Source: Mytilisepta virgata (taxonomy: Eukaryota; Mollusca; Bivalvia; Mytilida; Mytilidae). From it: a DNA stretch of 64,000 bases. This document shows, piece by piece, positions 1 to 12,519 of this stretch; positions within the stretch are counted from its first letter, which is position 1, and every line of letters begins with the position of its first letter. Both the position numbers and the translations under genes were made by a program. The stretch covers positions 6,262,001 to 6,326,000 of the forward strand of contig CM051511.1 in NCBI GenBank assembly GCA_028015205.1, in the 5' to 3' direction. A model generated the notes under the pieces. That model was given only the letters and a program-made list of their open reading frames with translations, did no database searches and was not told where the DNA came from.

Positions 1-2502
1 TTTAGTTACATATGTAAACTGAAAGTAGATTTGGTACATATAGATTTTCGCATTTTGTCTGGTATTTGGAAATCTTTTTATAGCATATCGTGAAAAGGGT
101 AAGCTTTTCTAATTTCTTATCGTGAACAGGGTCGCATCTTTCAAGGCAAATCGACATAAAGTATCACCCCCACCCCCGGTGTCTAACACTCGGTATATTC
201 ATTTTTGTCAAAGTTAATACTGAAGGGTCTACTACAACATGTACAATGTATATTCACGCCCAGAAATTACAGGAACACGTGATACCAATAAGACAGTGTA
301 TCCATTTCTCACATACTGTAAAAAGGGAATATGTATAACATTAGGGATGAGATCAAAAGTTCAATGTAGGATAAAGAACTTAATTCACATAGTTTTTTCA
401 CTGAACCCTCCACCCCCTCTTAACTTAATTTGGGAAAAATTTATTGACCAATAGGCATGTGCTTTGAGAGTATACTTTTTGTATCATGGGTCCTGTTTTT
501 CCTCAACAATGTATGTTTGTTCTGTATATTGACTCGACATCACTTGAATCCGTATTTTTCAATCCAAAAATCTATGTCGGATAACAAAACTTGCAGCGAT
601 TTTTACCCCCCCCCCCCCCAAACTATTTGAATTAAGTCTTTTATCCTACATTGAACTTTTGAGCTCGTCCCTTACTCTGAGAACTGTTAATTATCGTTTT
701 TCTAGTTGAAATGATAAAACCTTCGAATCTCGAATCTTGTTGATAAATTTAAAGGTTTCAGCTATCAAGATTGTAGACATATAATAAAGTACTCGCGAAG
801 TAAGATTATGTTTAACCTTTTCAACAGTTTTAAATTAGCTGTAACAATATATATCGTTCTCCACGAACCCCGTATTGACAATCTTGTTTTTCCCCGTTGA
901 TGGTATAGTTCAGAGCCGATTCGGCAGCTATACTCGTATTTAATTTACTAGAATTGCAAACTAAGGAAATTATACATGTATTACATCGAGTTACATGCCT
1001 GGAATATTGAAATAAAGCGGATTAATGAGAAAATTGAACATTATCAATTGTTATGTATGCAAGAGATAAGCATATTTGAATAGTATCCATTTGGTTTGTA
1101 CCGTTACCTTTAATTTGTTAACTATGACTGACCTTTGACACAAGTTTGGTAAATCTCGATGATAAATTGATTTTCTGAATCCATACATGTGAGTATAGGA
1201 TGTCCTTTCAGGGTTTATTTACCTTGAAAAAAAATTTAAAGATAGAAAATTCTTAACAAATAAAAGGGATCACAGCCCATTCACACTACAAAATTCAATC
1301 CAGATTGACTATTTGTTTTAATGGCATATTAAATTCAGCGTATTTTTGCGCCAAATATTTGACCCGAACTTTTTCCTTTTTCTCTTCTTTATTTTTCACA
1401 AAATTTCATAGATCTAGAATTATTTTCTTCTCCCATCACTCCGCCCAAGATTCCCTCGCTCTAAAAAATCAAATGGATGGTTCTCGAATTAAAACCGTTG
1501 ATTTTTGTTATGAGAAATTACAAATGTACTGTAATAAAAAATAATTTTTGGTTACTTTCCTATATCAAAATAAAGAGTAGCCTCCCTTTATTAACTTGTT
1601 CGTCTCAGGCGAAAAGATTCAAGATTTGAAAACTAATAATATAAGACTTGTCAACGACTGCACAAATAATTGTTAAATGAAAGACAAAATACTGTTACAC
1701 AATGATGACCGTTTTAGACGCGTAATCAGCGATTTCAACCCCCCTCCCAAGACACATACACACACGATCTTCCACCCCCTTCACGTAGTTGACTCACCTC
1801 TTAACCAAAGTTGTTGTTTCAAGTCTGTCAGAATTTATCCCTGTCCTCTTTCTGTACATAGTGTTTAACTATAACCAATAACGATATCATTTACTTCGTT
1901 GTGTCAGTTTGTAGCCAAATATTTCTGACCTGTTTATTTGTTGACATACATACCAGTATTGAGTTATAAGTTAGAGTTACTTTCCTTTGAACATGACACA
2001 ATCGTTGTATTTTTTTAAGAATAATTGAACTATTGAGAAGGTTTTTTTAAAAAATGATCCACTGGATTTAAATGGCTTTCTGGGTTACATAAATGCAGTT
2101 TTGAGATAGTTTATACCACCTCAGAATGTGGATGGTAAAAATTATGAAGAGCGATATAAGTTCCACATGTTTCAAGTTTATCGTTTCATTAAAAATTTAT
2201 ATGAAAATAATTCCTGGCAACACTAGACGCATGGACGTAAATTGCCCCTTGTCCTGGACGAGGCAGTAAATTAGGCAGAGGTCTATTGAAATATTTCAAC
2301 GATTGTCTTGATTACATGTATATATAGGATTTTTAACAAATGAAAAAATCAAACTTAATTAAGTTACTCATTAAATGAAACTGTAGGTTTATTGGAAATG
2401 TTGTGAATAAAATTTCTAGATATGTCATATTTCCAGTCAGTAAGAGATGTCTTCCGAAGTAAGGTACAAATGTATACGGAGCAGGATATGGTAGCCTGCC
2501 AG
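1..2502. other. AT-rich intergenic DNA
   Basis: I see no gene or recognised repeat here, only short ORFs of biased composition and C-rich tracts such as the C run at about 607-619 and CACCCCC near 165-177. Confidence 0.6.
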
Positions 2503-4138
2503 CGGCCGTATGCATAAAACTATTTAAGTTAACATTTTGCTAAGAATTAAGTAAACTCCGCCAACACTGCCTAAGTAGTATGCATAAAACAATTACTTAA
2601 GTTAAGAATATGCTTAGCAAAATCCTTGTTTATTGAAACCCCGCCCACTCCACTTAAGTCATATGCATAAAAAAACTTAAGTTAAGAAATTGCTTAATAT
2701 TTGACTTAAGTCTAAGACACATATGGAGGTGTCTTAAGTCGTTTCAAAACCGATTAAATCATTTATTAATGGATTGCAAAAACTTAAATACTTACAATAC
2801 AAGCAAGTCATATGAATTTTGTAATATTTTGAAAAAAAATTCTTATTTGGCTTATTTATATACTACATACATGTACATGTATTTAAAGTTTGTTAAAATC
2901 TACTCGCTCAATATTTTTTTTATATATTTACACATGTGCTGTCTAATTCTAAAAACAGTGCTTACTATTATGACACGCACGAAATTAATGCGTTAAATGA
3001 ATGATTTGTTGTTCATCAGTTACTTCCTTTAAAAAGCAGTAATACTGAACATCGTTCGATACCATATAAAACAAAAGGAAAGAAAGGAACAGATTTTTAG
3101 AGATTGTACAAATCCTATAGATATCTATCACGATTCTGAGGTAAAGAGACTAACAAAAGGTTATACATAGAGAAAGGTGCCTTAAAATCGCGAACACACA
3201 CAATATAAAAATTATAACTCAAAATGAAGATCGTTATATAATGTGAACCTTAGGAATATCAGAATAGAAACATTGTTAAATTTGTGTATAAACTATTAAA
3301 AAGTCCTTTTCCGATACTCTTTATGACTAATTTTTATGGTTTGTATTTGGATTAGAATTAAAATTTCACTATTTCTCAATGATCAAAGCAGATTTCTTCG
3401 TGAAACTTCTTACACATTTGCAGTATAATATAAACCTTTATTTCGTAAATTTTTGTAATAAAGTGATATATTTTTACAGCATTAAAATAAAGTTTCACAA
3501 ATTTACTCCGTCTCGAATCCCGCGTTTGTCACTTAATTGGTTAAAAATATAAACACAATACATGGTTTAAAACAAGTAATATTTAATGGTTACAACAATT
3601 AAATACATCAATGAATACATGTAGGTAAGTAGGGACACGTGTAAGCAGTCCACATAGATGTTTGACAAAGAACTTTCAAAAATCCCTAGTGATATTCGTT
3701 TATACTTCTTACAGTTTCACATTCCACCAAAAGTGACAATTATTTCATTGCTAATATTAGAGAAATCTTTTATAGTACGCGAAAACTGTTTCAATCGAGC
3801 TCTAAATAAATTTGGTTTGTCGTAAGTAATTGTAAGGCTCTAAATTATTGACCAATTTTTACTGGATCAGTGCTATTCAGACACGCCCTACCTCCTTTTT
3901 AACCCATTAGCAAATAAACATCCATTGTTCTCATCGTACGAGAGTTATTTAAGAAACAACGGCTAATTGGTTTGGATTGATATGATAAAAAGTGAGGGTT
4001 TCTGTAAGTTTTTCTTAGTTAAGTAGAAATTTTAAGTCGCTTTATGCATATGACTTAAGTAAATTGCTTAGCTAAGTCAATTCTTAGCAAAATATTAGTT
4101 TAATAAATACTAAAGTTAAAATGTTTTATGTATACGGG
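2503..4138. mobile_element. 1.6-kb element with inverted CTTAAG-rich ends
   Basis: The left end GGCCGTATGCATAAAACT leads into TTAAGTTAACATTTTGCTAAGAATT. The right end, read on the minus strand, is GGGGCCCGTATACATAAAAC followed by TTTTAACTTT and ATTTTGCTAAGAATT. TATGCATAAAA plus CTTAAGTTAAG recurs three times at the left (about 2508, 2580, 2663) and inverted near 4041. The 1.3-kb centre is AT-rich without a convincing gene. GGGGCCCG termini and subterminal arrays recall the Harbinger-like MITEs further right, but it is a different family. Confidence 0.55.
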
Positions 4139-6829
4139 CCCCGATTTCCAGTCAAGGCCAAAAATCAACTAAATTACTAAGAACGGGATATAAAAATAGT
4201 AGTTTTTTGGTGTTATGCTATTTGTCCATTTATTTATTTTTTCACAAGAACAAAGTCTCCATTTTCCCGTTATTATTGAATGCATTTCCTTATGTACATC
4301 TTATATGGTCTCCAAATACATAAACCCTCCCTCCGAAAATATAATTCGCTAGAATGGTAACTGATTTATTTGTTAGAAAATATCAGAAAAACGTAAATTC
4401 TTTTCAGGACAAATGTTTCTGAACAATTTCTAAACACACTTAATATGAAATTCAAATTTGAAATACACATTTTCCTGACTGGGTATATTAAAAGCTATAC
4501 CATATTATACTGTTTCGCATTTGTCCAAAAATAAAATAATATGCTGACTTCATTCACAACTGTTACTTCAAACTGGTGAATACCTATACGCACTCCATGA
4601 AGTTGACCTTTGAATATATAATTTTCAATCTTTTTAAATTGTATTTGCCTTCTTAAATGGCTAAAACATTATTGTATTTGTGTCGGTTTTGAACAGTTTA
4701 GGCCTTGAGCCCAACTTATGAGTTGTAAATCGACGAAATGTGCACATCTTCTGCATTTTAAGTTATATCAAAGCATTGTTATATCTACATTTAATGTTTA
4801 CTATTCTTTGAACAGAAAAAAATGAATATATAGAAAAATCGCTGCATTTTTTTTAGATGTGCCAAAGCACATTTTTAGTTTAGATTTCAGGACTACCATT
4901 CTCTATGTTATAAGGACACGTCTGGCAATTTTTTTTCTTCACAAAATATTGTGAGCTATAGATACATCTTACGTAGCCAAAAAACACTAGGTAAGATCAA
5001 CTTTTCCCGAGGAAGTTAAACCACATTTAAAAAAACATATGATTTCAAAGTTTACAACTGAAATTGTGCAGGTAAAAATCACGTTACTGCAATGACTGCT
5101 GAGAGGACTAATACTCGGGGGAATATTGCCTCGGTGGTAGAAAAATTAAATCCAATACTAAATGCTGTTCATTACACTATTGGACTTTAATTATATGTAC
5201 ATGTATTTAAAAAAAAAAATTATCCTTAATTTTTCCTAAAATAATTGATTCCAAAGTTATGTAAGGTTCCTTTGTTTTTACTAATATAGTTCATTTGTAT
5301 GAACTTTAGAATTGGTAGTAATGACTGTAACTTTGAAATGCTTCCTTCGTATATTCCGTTTGCCAATAATTAACGATGTATACGTTGTGAAGAACATCCG
5401 GGACACTCAGAAGAATCACGTGGCCATATATGTTCCAGTTACATTAATTGAAATGAATAGAATTGTAATTAATTAGATAATTTTAGTGTACAGGATTGGA
5501 AAATTTCGTCCAAAACAAGAAAAGCCGAAACTGACAATATCCCAAAATGGACAGATTCAAACACCAAACTGACGAAAATAGATTTAATACCCTGCAGACA
5601 TTATATCTATTTCGTTTAAAAAACTCCGGGTAACAATAGTGTCTTCGAGGTAAAGGCGCTTAGACACGTTTTGAACATTTACAGTCCTTTAAAACAAAAT
5701 ATTACGTATCTAAAAGCACTTTATACCATGCTGATATCAGCACTGCGTTTCTGTAACTTTGTGATTGCAAAACCGACTTTTTAGTCAACAACCACAACAA
5801 ATATAGCGTAAAATTATTTTAATTCCCGCTTGTATAATCGGAAACCACTGAGATAAATATCTTTGATGTTCAAAACATAGATTTTTTCGAATAAATATAA
5901 TAAATTAATAATTCGAACTGTGTCATGGCATGGGGCGATATTACATTACGGGTGTTTCACGCGTGGTCGAGTTAAGAAATTCTCAATAACCGTGAAATAC
6001 CACACACATTCATAATGTAACAGATCATGATAACGTTTAGACGTTTGACGTCGACAAGACTGTATTCGGGTAGATTCGTATATTATTTGTATCATTAAGT
6101 TGAATAGGTACTTTAGATTATGTGTATTAATCACCATTTTTGTACGGAAAATGGAAATACGAATGCGGTTTAATGTACACAACATACTACCGCATTTACT
6201 GCTGAAATATAATACAAAACTTGTATAATGGGCCTTTTATGGCTGTTCTTCGTATTGAAAGTCGTAAATGGTTCTTGAAATAAACTCGGATATATATTTT
6301 TAGATCAACTTTCATCAGATACGCTCGTCATAAAAAACTTAAAGTTGGAAAGACAAAGTTCTAATATGACCTGCTTCATTCTCTTTCGGTGGTAAAAAAA
6401 TTGATATTTTGATTATACAGACGTCAGGAGGCTTGTTTGGCAACGTAAAAGTAGTTCCCCACAAGCTTTAACGACGTCATAGTATAACCTTCGTTGTGTA
6501 GGCCTAATGGCTCGTGTGTATGTTGCGGCAAAATGTCGTAGAAACTGTCCTATTAGAATATAAATAATACACAGTGGTTGAAAGTATCCTTTTTTACCAA
6601 AGACAGGTCACCGTGAATTATTTCTCAAATAAACACCACGAAAAAAAACCAAACAGTTCAAGGAGCACTTGGTTCTCATTCATTTGGTAGATATTCCGTA
6701 ATATTTTGCACTAATATCTGTAGTCAATATAATTCGTTCTTCTTGGTAAATATTAATATATTATCACATATTTAGTATTGATAAGTGCAATTTTGCATGT
6801 TTGATAATAACCGGACTTCAAATGAAGTT
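4139..6829. other. AT-rich intergenic DNA
   Basis: No recognised gene or repeat. The minus-strand ORF 5946-6185 has no recognisable features. Confidence 0.6.
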
Positions 6830-6871
6830 ATCAGCCCCGGGCAAATAACTGGTTATTGGCCCGGGGCTGAT
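6830..6871. repeat. GC-rich hairpin
   Basis: ATCAGCCCCGGGC (6830-6842) and GCCCGGGGCTGAT (6859-6871) pair perfectly, with a further inner AATAAC/GTTATT stem. It stands out in AT-rich DNA. Confidence 0.85.
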
Positions 6872-7345
6872 TACCGGATTTTGCTTCCGGTACATACAAG
6901 TACTATGACGCCCGATGTAGCAGACGACAGTTTGGCAAAATACGTCTGTTTATGGGGAAGGATTCCTCGATGTTTCCGATGATGATACAGCAGCATCAAC
7001 AAAAAAAAATCTTACATGCAGCCTTCTAATGATAATGTACCACTTGAAACTTAAATGGCAAGATGAACATGTATTAAATATACAAGGTAATTCTTCAAAA
7101 TATGATAAAAGAAAATTTTCTTTTTTGATTAAATAGAACTACTGTTATTGGAAAGCTTAACATTTAATACAGCTCCGATAAGTGAATAATACGTTTTTAA
7201 AGAATATCAGGTAAACTCGTTGACATTTAAAACTTCTCAAATTCTAGTGTTTCAAGTTGAATGTTTCACTAAAATTTGTTGAGTTAATGTATGTTTTCTT
7301 TGTAGCCTTGAAATATATGATAAATAGATTATTACATGTCACTGT

Positions 7346-7426
7346 CCATATCGGGCCTGGTATCAGCCCTCGACACATACCAGCCCTCGAGATAAAGCTC
7401 TCGTGCTGATACCAGGGCCGATATGG
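7346..7426. repeat. hairpin repeat with 22-bp arms
   Basis: Arms 7346-7367 and 7405-7426 pair at 21 of 22 positions (CCATATCGG..GGTATCAGC and its complement). The loop holds two CAGCCCTCGA-like copies. Theme and composition match the hairpins near 6830 and 12443. Confidence 0.85.
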
Positions 7427-8459
7427 AAAATGCCCTGCAATAATTAAATTTATTATACCTCAGTATGTTTTCCTATATAGAAAACAAGATAATAATTTCA
7501 TCATTTTGTCGATTTCTAAGCCTAAAACTATTTACCGGTCAATAGTACTGCAAAAAAAATGGCCCGTAAATTGTCTTTCGGTATAATAAGACACTTATTA
7601 AAACTGCATATTCGGGAAAAGTATGATTATTGTCTCCTCAACACCAACCGTTGCACCTCGGCTAAGCCTCGAGGCAATAGTTATAATCTAGGAGACGAAA
7701 ACTTATTGTTCCTCTCATATCCAGTCAATAAAAACAATAATAGTTCATACCTCTCTTTGGTTCAGGTACATTCAATTCAATCCTGCCATTATGAAATTCA
7801 GTGGTGGGTAATTCTATCACCGAGGGAAATGTTCCAAGGCCGTTTACTTGCCTTTACGCGAAAGCTATAATATGAATAAAATAAGAATAAAAACAGTCAT
7901 TGTATGCATTATATTTTGTTAATAAATTACAGATGTATAACAACAGAATCGGATGATTGGATGTTATGTCGTAATGCTTATATTGTCGGGATTTTCCACT
8001 CGCTGAAGGTAATTTGGTGACCACTGTATGTGTCTATTTCTAGTCAGCTGAATTCGGTTACTCGATATCCCTTCTTTCACAAACAAGCTATCAAAAGTTA
8101 TAAAGGTCCTTAATAATTTTCATTACATAGTTTAAACGCCAGCATATACAAGTTTCATACTTTGTAAGTGGTGGAGGAGGACCTTTACGCCCTTTCCGTC
8201 TGATCATTTTCCGACTCTCGAATCAATCTAATGGTTTCCTATGACTACAACGAATGAAAGATCAAACACTTTCCTGAATGTAGATGATGGACTTCTCTTA
8301 AAGATCCCAAGTTTTACTAAGTGAGCTTGAAATGAATAAGACCATGGCATTGATGCATCAGTTTTTTCAACTGTTGATATTTTACGTTTGTCTTCAAGAT
8401 TTGATTGGCTTCTATTACGTTTGCATTTCACAAATGAGACAAAGATATAAGAGTTTATG
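7427..8459. other. intergenic DNA with one imperfect hairpin
   Basis: Around 7628-7700, GTCTCCT and AGGAGAC flank TTGCACCTCGGC-TAA-GCCTCGAGGCAA, a further imperfect hairpin of the CCTCG type. Nothing else is recognised. Confidence 0.55.
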
Positions 8460-10700
8460 CACATCTTTGTTCCAGGTGAGCTATTTGCCATCACTTGGCG
8501 TCCGTCGGCGTCGGCCGTAAACTTTTACATTTTAATCTTCTCTTCTGAAACCACTAGGCCAATTTTGGACCAAACTGTGGTGGAATGGTCCCCTTCCAAA
8601 ACGTGCGGTGATCCTGACCTCTATTCAAGTATGAGCGTTGTTGCAAAAAAAAGAAATATAATAAACAATATTTAACTAGACAAGGCAGTCGGAAATGACA
8701 GCTATCCCTGCACTCCCCACATGTTGTATCCCTGTGCACCTTTATCAAAATCATACCTTTGAATACAGGCCCAAATTTTGAAAATTAAAATTCTAAAACC
8801 TTATTGCACATTTATGTACAGTGTTTGACAATACTGCAAAGAAATTAAATACATAACATGAAAAATGAAAGAGGAGTTTAGGTCACAAGCTTTAATTCTC
8901 AATTTTCAAAATTCAACCCCTGTGGGCCCCAAGTTCTGAAAATCAAAATTCTAAAACCTCATTGCACATCTATATATATTATGTGACAATAGTGTATAGA
9001 AATCAAATGCATAAAATGAAAAATGAACGAGGAGTTTAGGTCACAAGAATAAATTGCCAATTTGAGAAATTCGACCACTGTGGGCCCAAATTTTTAAAAA
9101 TCAAAATGATAAAACCTTATTGCGCATCTAAATATAGTTTGTGACAATACTGTATATAAACTAAACACATAAAATGGAAAATGAGAGAGGAGTTCAGGTC
9201 ATAAGCTTAAATTCACAATTTTCGAAATTCCACCCCTGTGGCCCCAATTTTTTAAAATCCAAATTCTAAAACCTTATTGCGCATCTACATACAGTATGTG
9301 ATAATACTGTATAGAAATTGAATGCATGAAATCAAAAAAGGAAAGAGGAGTTTAGGTCACAAGCTTCAATTCCTAATTTTCGAAATCCTAAAACCGTATT
9401 GCGCATCTACATACAGTTTTTGACAATATTGTATAGAAATTAAATGCATAAAATTAAAAATAAAAGAGGAGCTTAAGTCACAAGTTTAAATTCCAAATTT
9501 TTAAAATTCGACCCCTGTGGGCCCGCATTTTTGAAAATGAAAATTCTAAAACCTTGTTGCGCATCTACATACAGTATCTGACAATACTGCATAGATATTA
9601 AAGGCATGAAGTTAAACATGAACGAGGAGTTCAGGTCACAAGAAAGTGTGACGGACGGACAGACGCCGTTACTAAAAATAGAATATTCAGCAAAAAATAT
9701 TGAAATGTCTTCTCATCTGAAACAATTTGGGCAGTCGAGACCAAACTTTAATGGAGTGGTTCTTGGGTGGTCTCTTTTCAAAAGTATATCAGGGGGTCCG
9801 AACCTCTGACTTATATAGGTCTCATTACTAAAGATAGAAAAAACAGCAAAATAGAAAAATGAAAATCTCCTCTGAAACAACAAGTGCAATTGAGACCAAA
9901 CGTTGCTGGAATGGTCTTTAGTCGGAGCCCTTTCAAAATTGTGTCCGCAGGTCAGGACCTCTGACCGACATGTATATGACTGTCGTAATCAGTGGAAAAT
10001 ATTATAAAATCTTCTCTGAAACAAATGGGGCAATTGAGCCCAAACTTTGATTGAATGGTTCATAGGTGGTCCCCTTTCAAACGTGTGTACATGTGTACTA
10101 GGGCCCAGACTTGTGGCCAATATAACCGTCATTACTAAAAATAGACAAATCATTAAAAAAATACATTAAAAATCTTCTCCTCTGAAACTACTAGGGCAAT
10201 TGATACCAAAATTTTGATGGAGTTCTTGGATTGTCCCCTTTAAAAATCGTACGTAGTTGCTTTGACCTCTGAAAAATATACCTGACACTAGGTACCATTG
10301 TTACTAAAAACAAACAAATTACAAAGTTATGTTTAAGGGGGTACCCAACACTTTGACTAAAATAGATTTGGCTCCTTTAGTTTTCCTAACATTTTGACGC
10401 AATATTTACTTTGAGACCTTGACAAAAATATAAAAATTTAAAGAAATTTGAACAACACAATTTATGGGAATAATTGCATTGGATATATAGCAGTTTGACA
10501 AACACTAATTTTGATCATTCAGAAGCTTGATTTCTCTTTACTAATAGCATGTGATTAAAACTTTCATCTGATTTTTAAAGAGTTAACTCCCTTAGGTGTT
10601 CTGTACCCCCTTAAACATCTAAATTTGTTTTTGAAACAACTGAAGCAATTTAGACCAACTATGAGTTAATGGTTCTTATATGGTTCCCTGTCCAAATTTT
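8460..10700. mobile_element. composite interspersed repeat with two tandem cores
   Basis: Starting near GCCATCACTTGGCGTCCGTC (8488), the block has six copies of a unit of about 157 bp at 8760-9640. Anchor AAAACCTTATTGCGCATCTA recurs near 8796, 8956, 9111, 9268, 9392 and 9549. A second unit of about 150-165 bp, with CTCTGAAAC, GGGCAATTGAGACCAAACTT and ATGG, recurs near 8542, 9712, 9868, 10010, 10175 and 10627. An unrelated stretch (10335-10615) bounded by TTTAAGGGGGTACC and GTACCCCCTTAAA lies inside. Bivalve non-autonomous elements with tandem cores of about 160 bp are known; assignment to them is inference. Confidence 0.6.
10333..10617. mobile_element. insertion flanked by short inverted repeats inside the composite repeat
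   Basis: TTTAAGGGGGTACC near 10333 and GGTGTTCTGTACCCCCTTAAA near 10600 form inverted ends around about 285 bp of unrelated sequence that interrupts the tandem units. This looks like a small MITE. Confidence 0.45.
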
Positions 10701-11724
10701 GTCTGTGATCAGTATCATAGAGCAATATGACCACTTTTATGGGAAAAAAGCTGAAAGCACGGATGCCAAGTTTTTTTTTTATAATGATGTTTTTCCATTC
10801 CCTTTTATCTGTTTGAATGGACAATTAAATCCAGATGAGCGAAACATGATCCTGGGAGACTCTAGTTGTGTTGTATAACTCTGTTTATGTTTGTTTTACT
10901 ATGTTTTATTTTGCACTTTTATATTATTCGTTCCTATTGCTTGTGGTTTTATTGCTATTCTTGCGACTGCGCGTTGTCTCGGGATTTTTGTCTTAGGGGT
11001 TTTTCCGCATTATCTCATCCCTTCGACGTTCCTTCGTTTCTTCATAAAAAAACCAGCTATGTATCATACATTTTTAATAACTTCATACCTAATTATACTT
11101 TCATTAGGATTATTTACAATGGTTGCTCGGACATTACTAATGTGTCTTAGTGCCACACACATCAAAGTATTTACGGGTATTAAACACAGTTTCACGCCGG
11201 CTTTTCATTCTGCATATTACAATTAACGACTGATTAAGGCATTCACAAATATTATATGAAGGAAATCGTATGTGGTATATTTAAAAAATGAAGTATTTGT
11301 ACTTAAAGGGAAATATCAAGGCAAGGCTAAATATTTTATAGAAAAACTGATCATGGTTGAAAAGTTGCATGGACTTGCATATATTTTGGCAAAAAAATAA
11401 GGAATAAATACGCTGCATAATATTTTTTCAAGGTGAAGTACCAAACATCGAATTCGCTTGTCCGTAGATATCCCATACACGTTTGAAGAATGTTTTAATT
11501 TTTTAAACAATTGCTTTCTCTGTAATGTGTATACTATATGGTAACTTGAACATATTTGCCTCCAAACCAGAAAAGAGACCAAATGCTAAATATAGCCACT
11601 TTAAAATCTAAAGTTCCAATTCAAGAACGACCCATAGTGATTCGATTTTTGTTCAAGGTGCGTAATTTTTCAAAGTGGGTTGTAACAAGCCATTATAAAC
11701 TGAAAAAAGCAGCACACAAAAGAG
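10701..11724. other. AT-rich intergenic DNA
   Basis: Overlapping hydrophobic ORFs at 10669-11226 reflect T-rich sequence. No family or domain is seen. Confidence 0.5.
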
Positions 11725-12027
11725 AAAATAGCGTACTCGCCTCGAATAAGGAAGGTCGCGGGTTCGACTCCCGTCCGGGCAATAACCAAAGACATTAAAA
11801 TTGGTATTTGCTACTTCTCAATCTAGGAGTAAGGGCAAAGAGTGGTCGGCACGAAGTTAGTATGACATTTTCGGGGTGGGGTGATATGCGGACTGTTACC
11901 TCGTGAGCTAACACGTTAAAATCTTGGCGCAGTCTAGTACAAAGAAGGGTTCATATTAATATCACATCAGTATGTTTTCATTAATTGCGACTGAACGTTA
12001 AACTATAATCCATCCATCCATCAATCC
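11725..12027 (+). mobile_element. tRNA-derived SINE of a second family
   Basis: The tRNA-like part at about 11733-11780 holds TCGCGGGTTCGACTCCCGTC (B box and acceptor-side half). A body of about 230 bp follows, including CCAAAGACATTAAAATTGG, and it ends ACGTTAAAC.. and ATCCATCCATCCATC. CATC-repeat tails after GTTAAAC are common in molluscan SINEs. The 5' half of the tRNA head is degraded, so the start is approximate and it is not a functional tRNA gene. Confidence 0.65.
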
Positions 12028-12418
12028 AAGATACCGTGTCAGGAAAAAAGGAAATAAATATTATCTGGCGTGAGAATGTGTGTCTTTTCTTGTGAAAAGA
12101 TAGAATTATCTACCTGCGATTTTGTAATATCCCATAAATGATTCTGAGTTGATTTCTTGGTTTACCATTAAATATTTAGTTATCGTTCTTTATTTTTATT
12201 TTGGTTGAATTATGCATCATGCATTATATTTTATCATATACTTAGAACTAACTAAAGGAAAATTGCATATACGATACTGAAAGAACATTGTCAGTTGTAT
12301 TTTTAAACGTGACGATATCGATATTATCACCCCTTTATCATACCCCTTAAACTGATATCGGTCACGTGACCATAAATCATTCTTCACCACTGTTGAAATA
12401 TATGATAAAGCATATAAA

Positions 12419-12519
12419 ACATGTCAAAATCCGTAACACATGCCGTATCACCCCTCGATCAATATCATCCCTCGGGCTGATATTGAAATATCGAGGTGAT
12501 ACGGATTTTGCCATGTATT
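12419..12519. repeat. hairpin repeat
   Basis: CCGTATCACCCCTCGATCAA with ATATCA (12443-12466) pairs with TGATATTG, ATCGAGGTGATACGG (12478-12504). Outer AAAATCCG/CGGATTTT segments extend it. It shares the CCCTCG-centred design of the 7.4-kb hairpin. Confidence 0.8.

Noticed and set aside
11733..11780. Possible tRNA gene
   Set aside because: A good B box is present but the 5' half and acceptor pairing are missing, and a SINE body with CATC tail follows.
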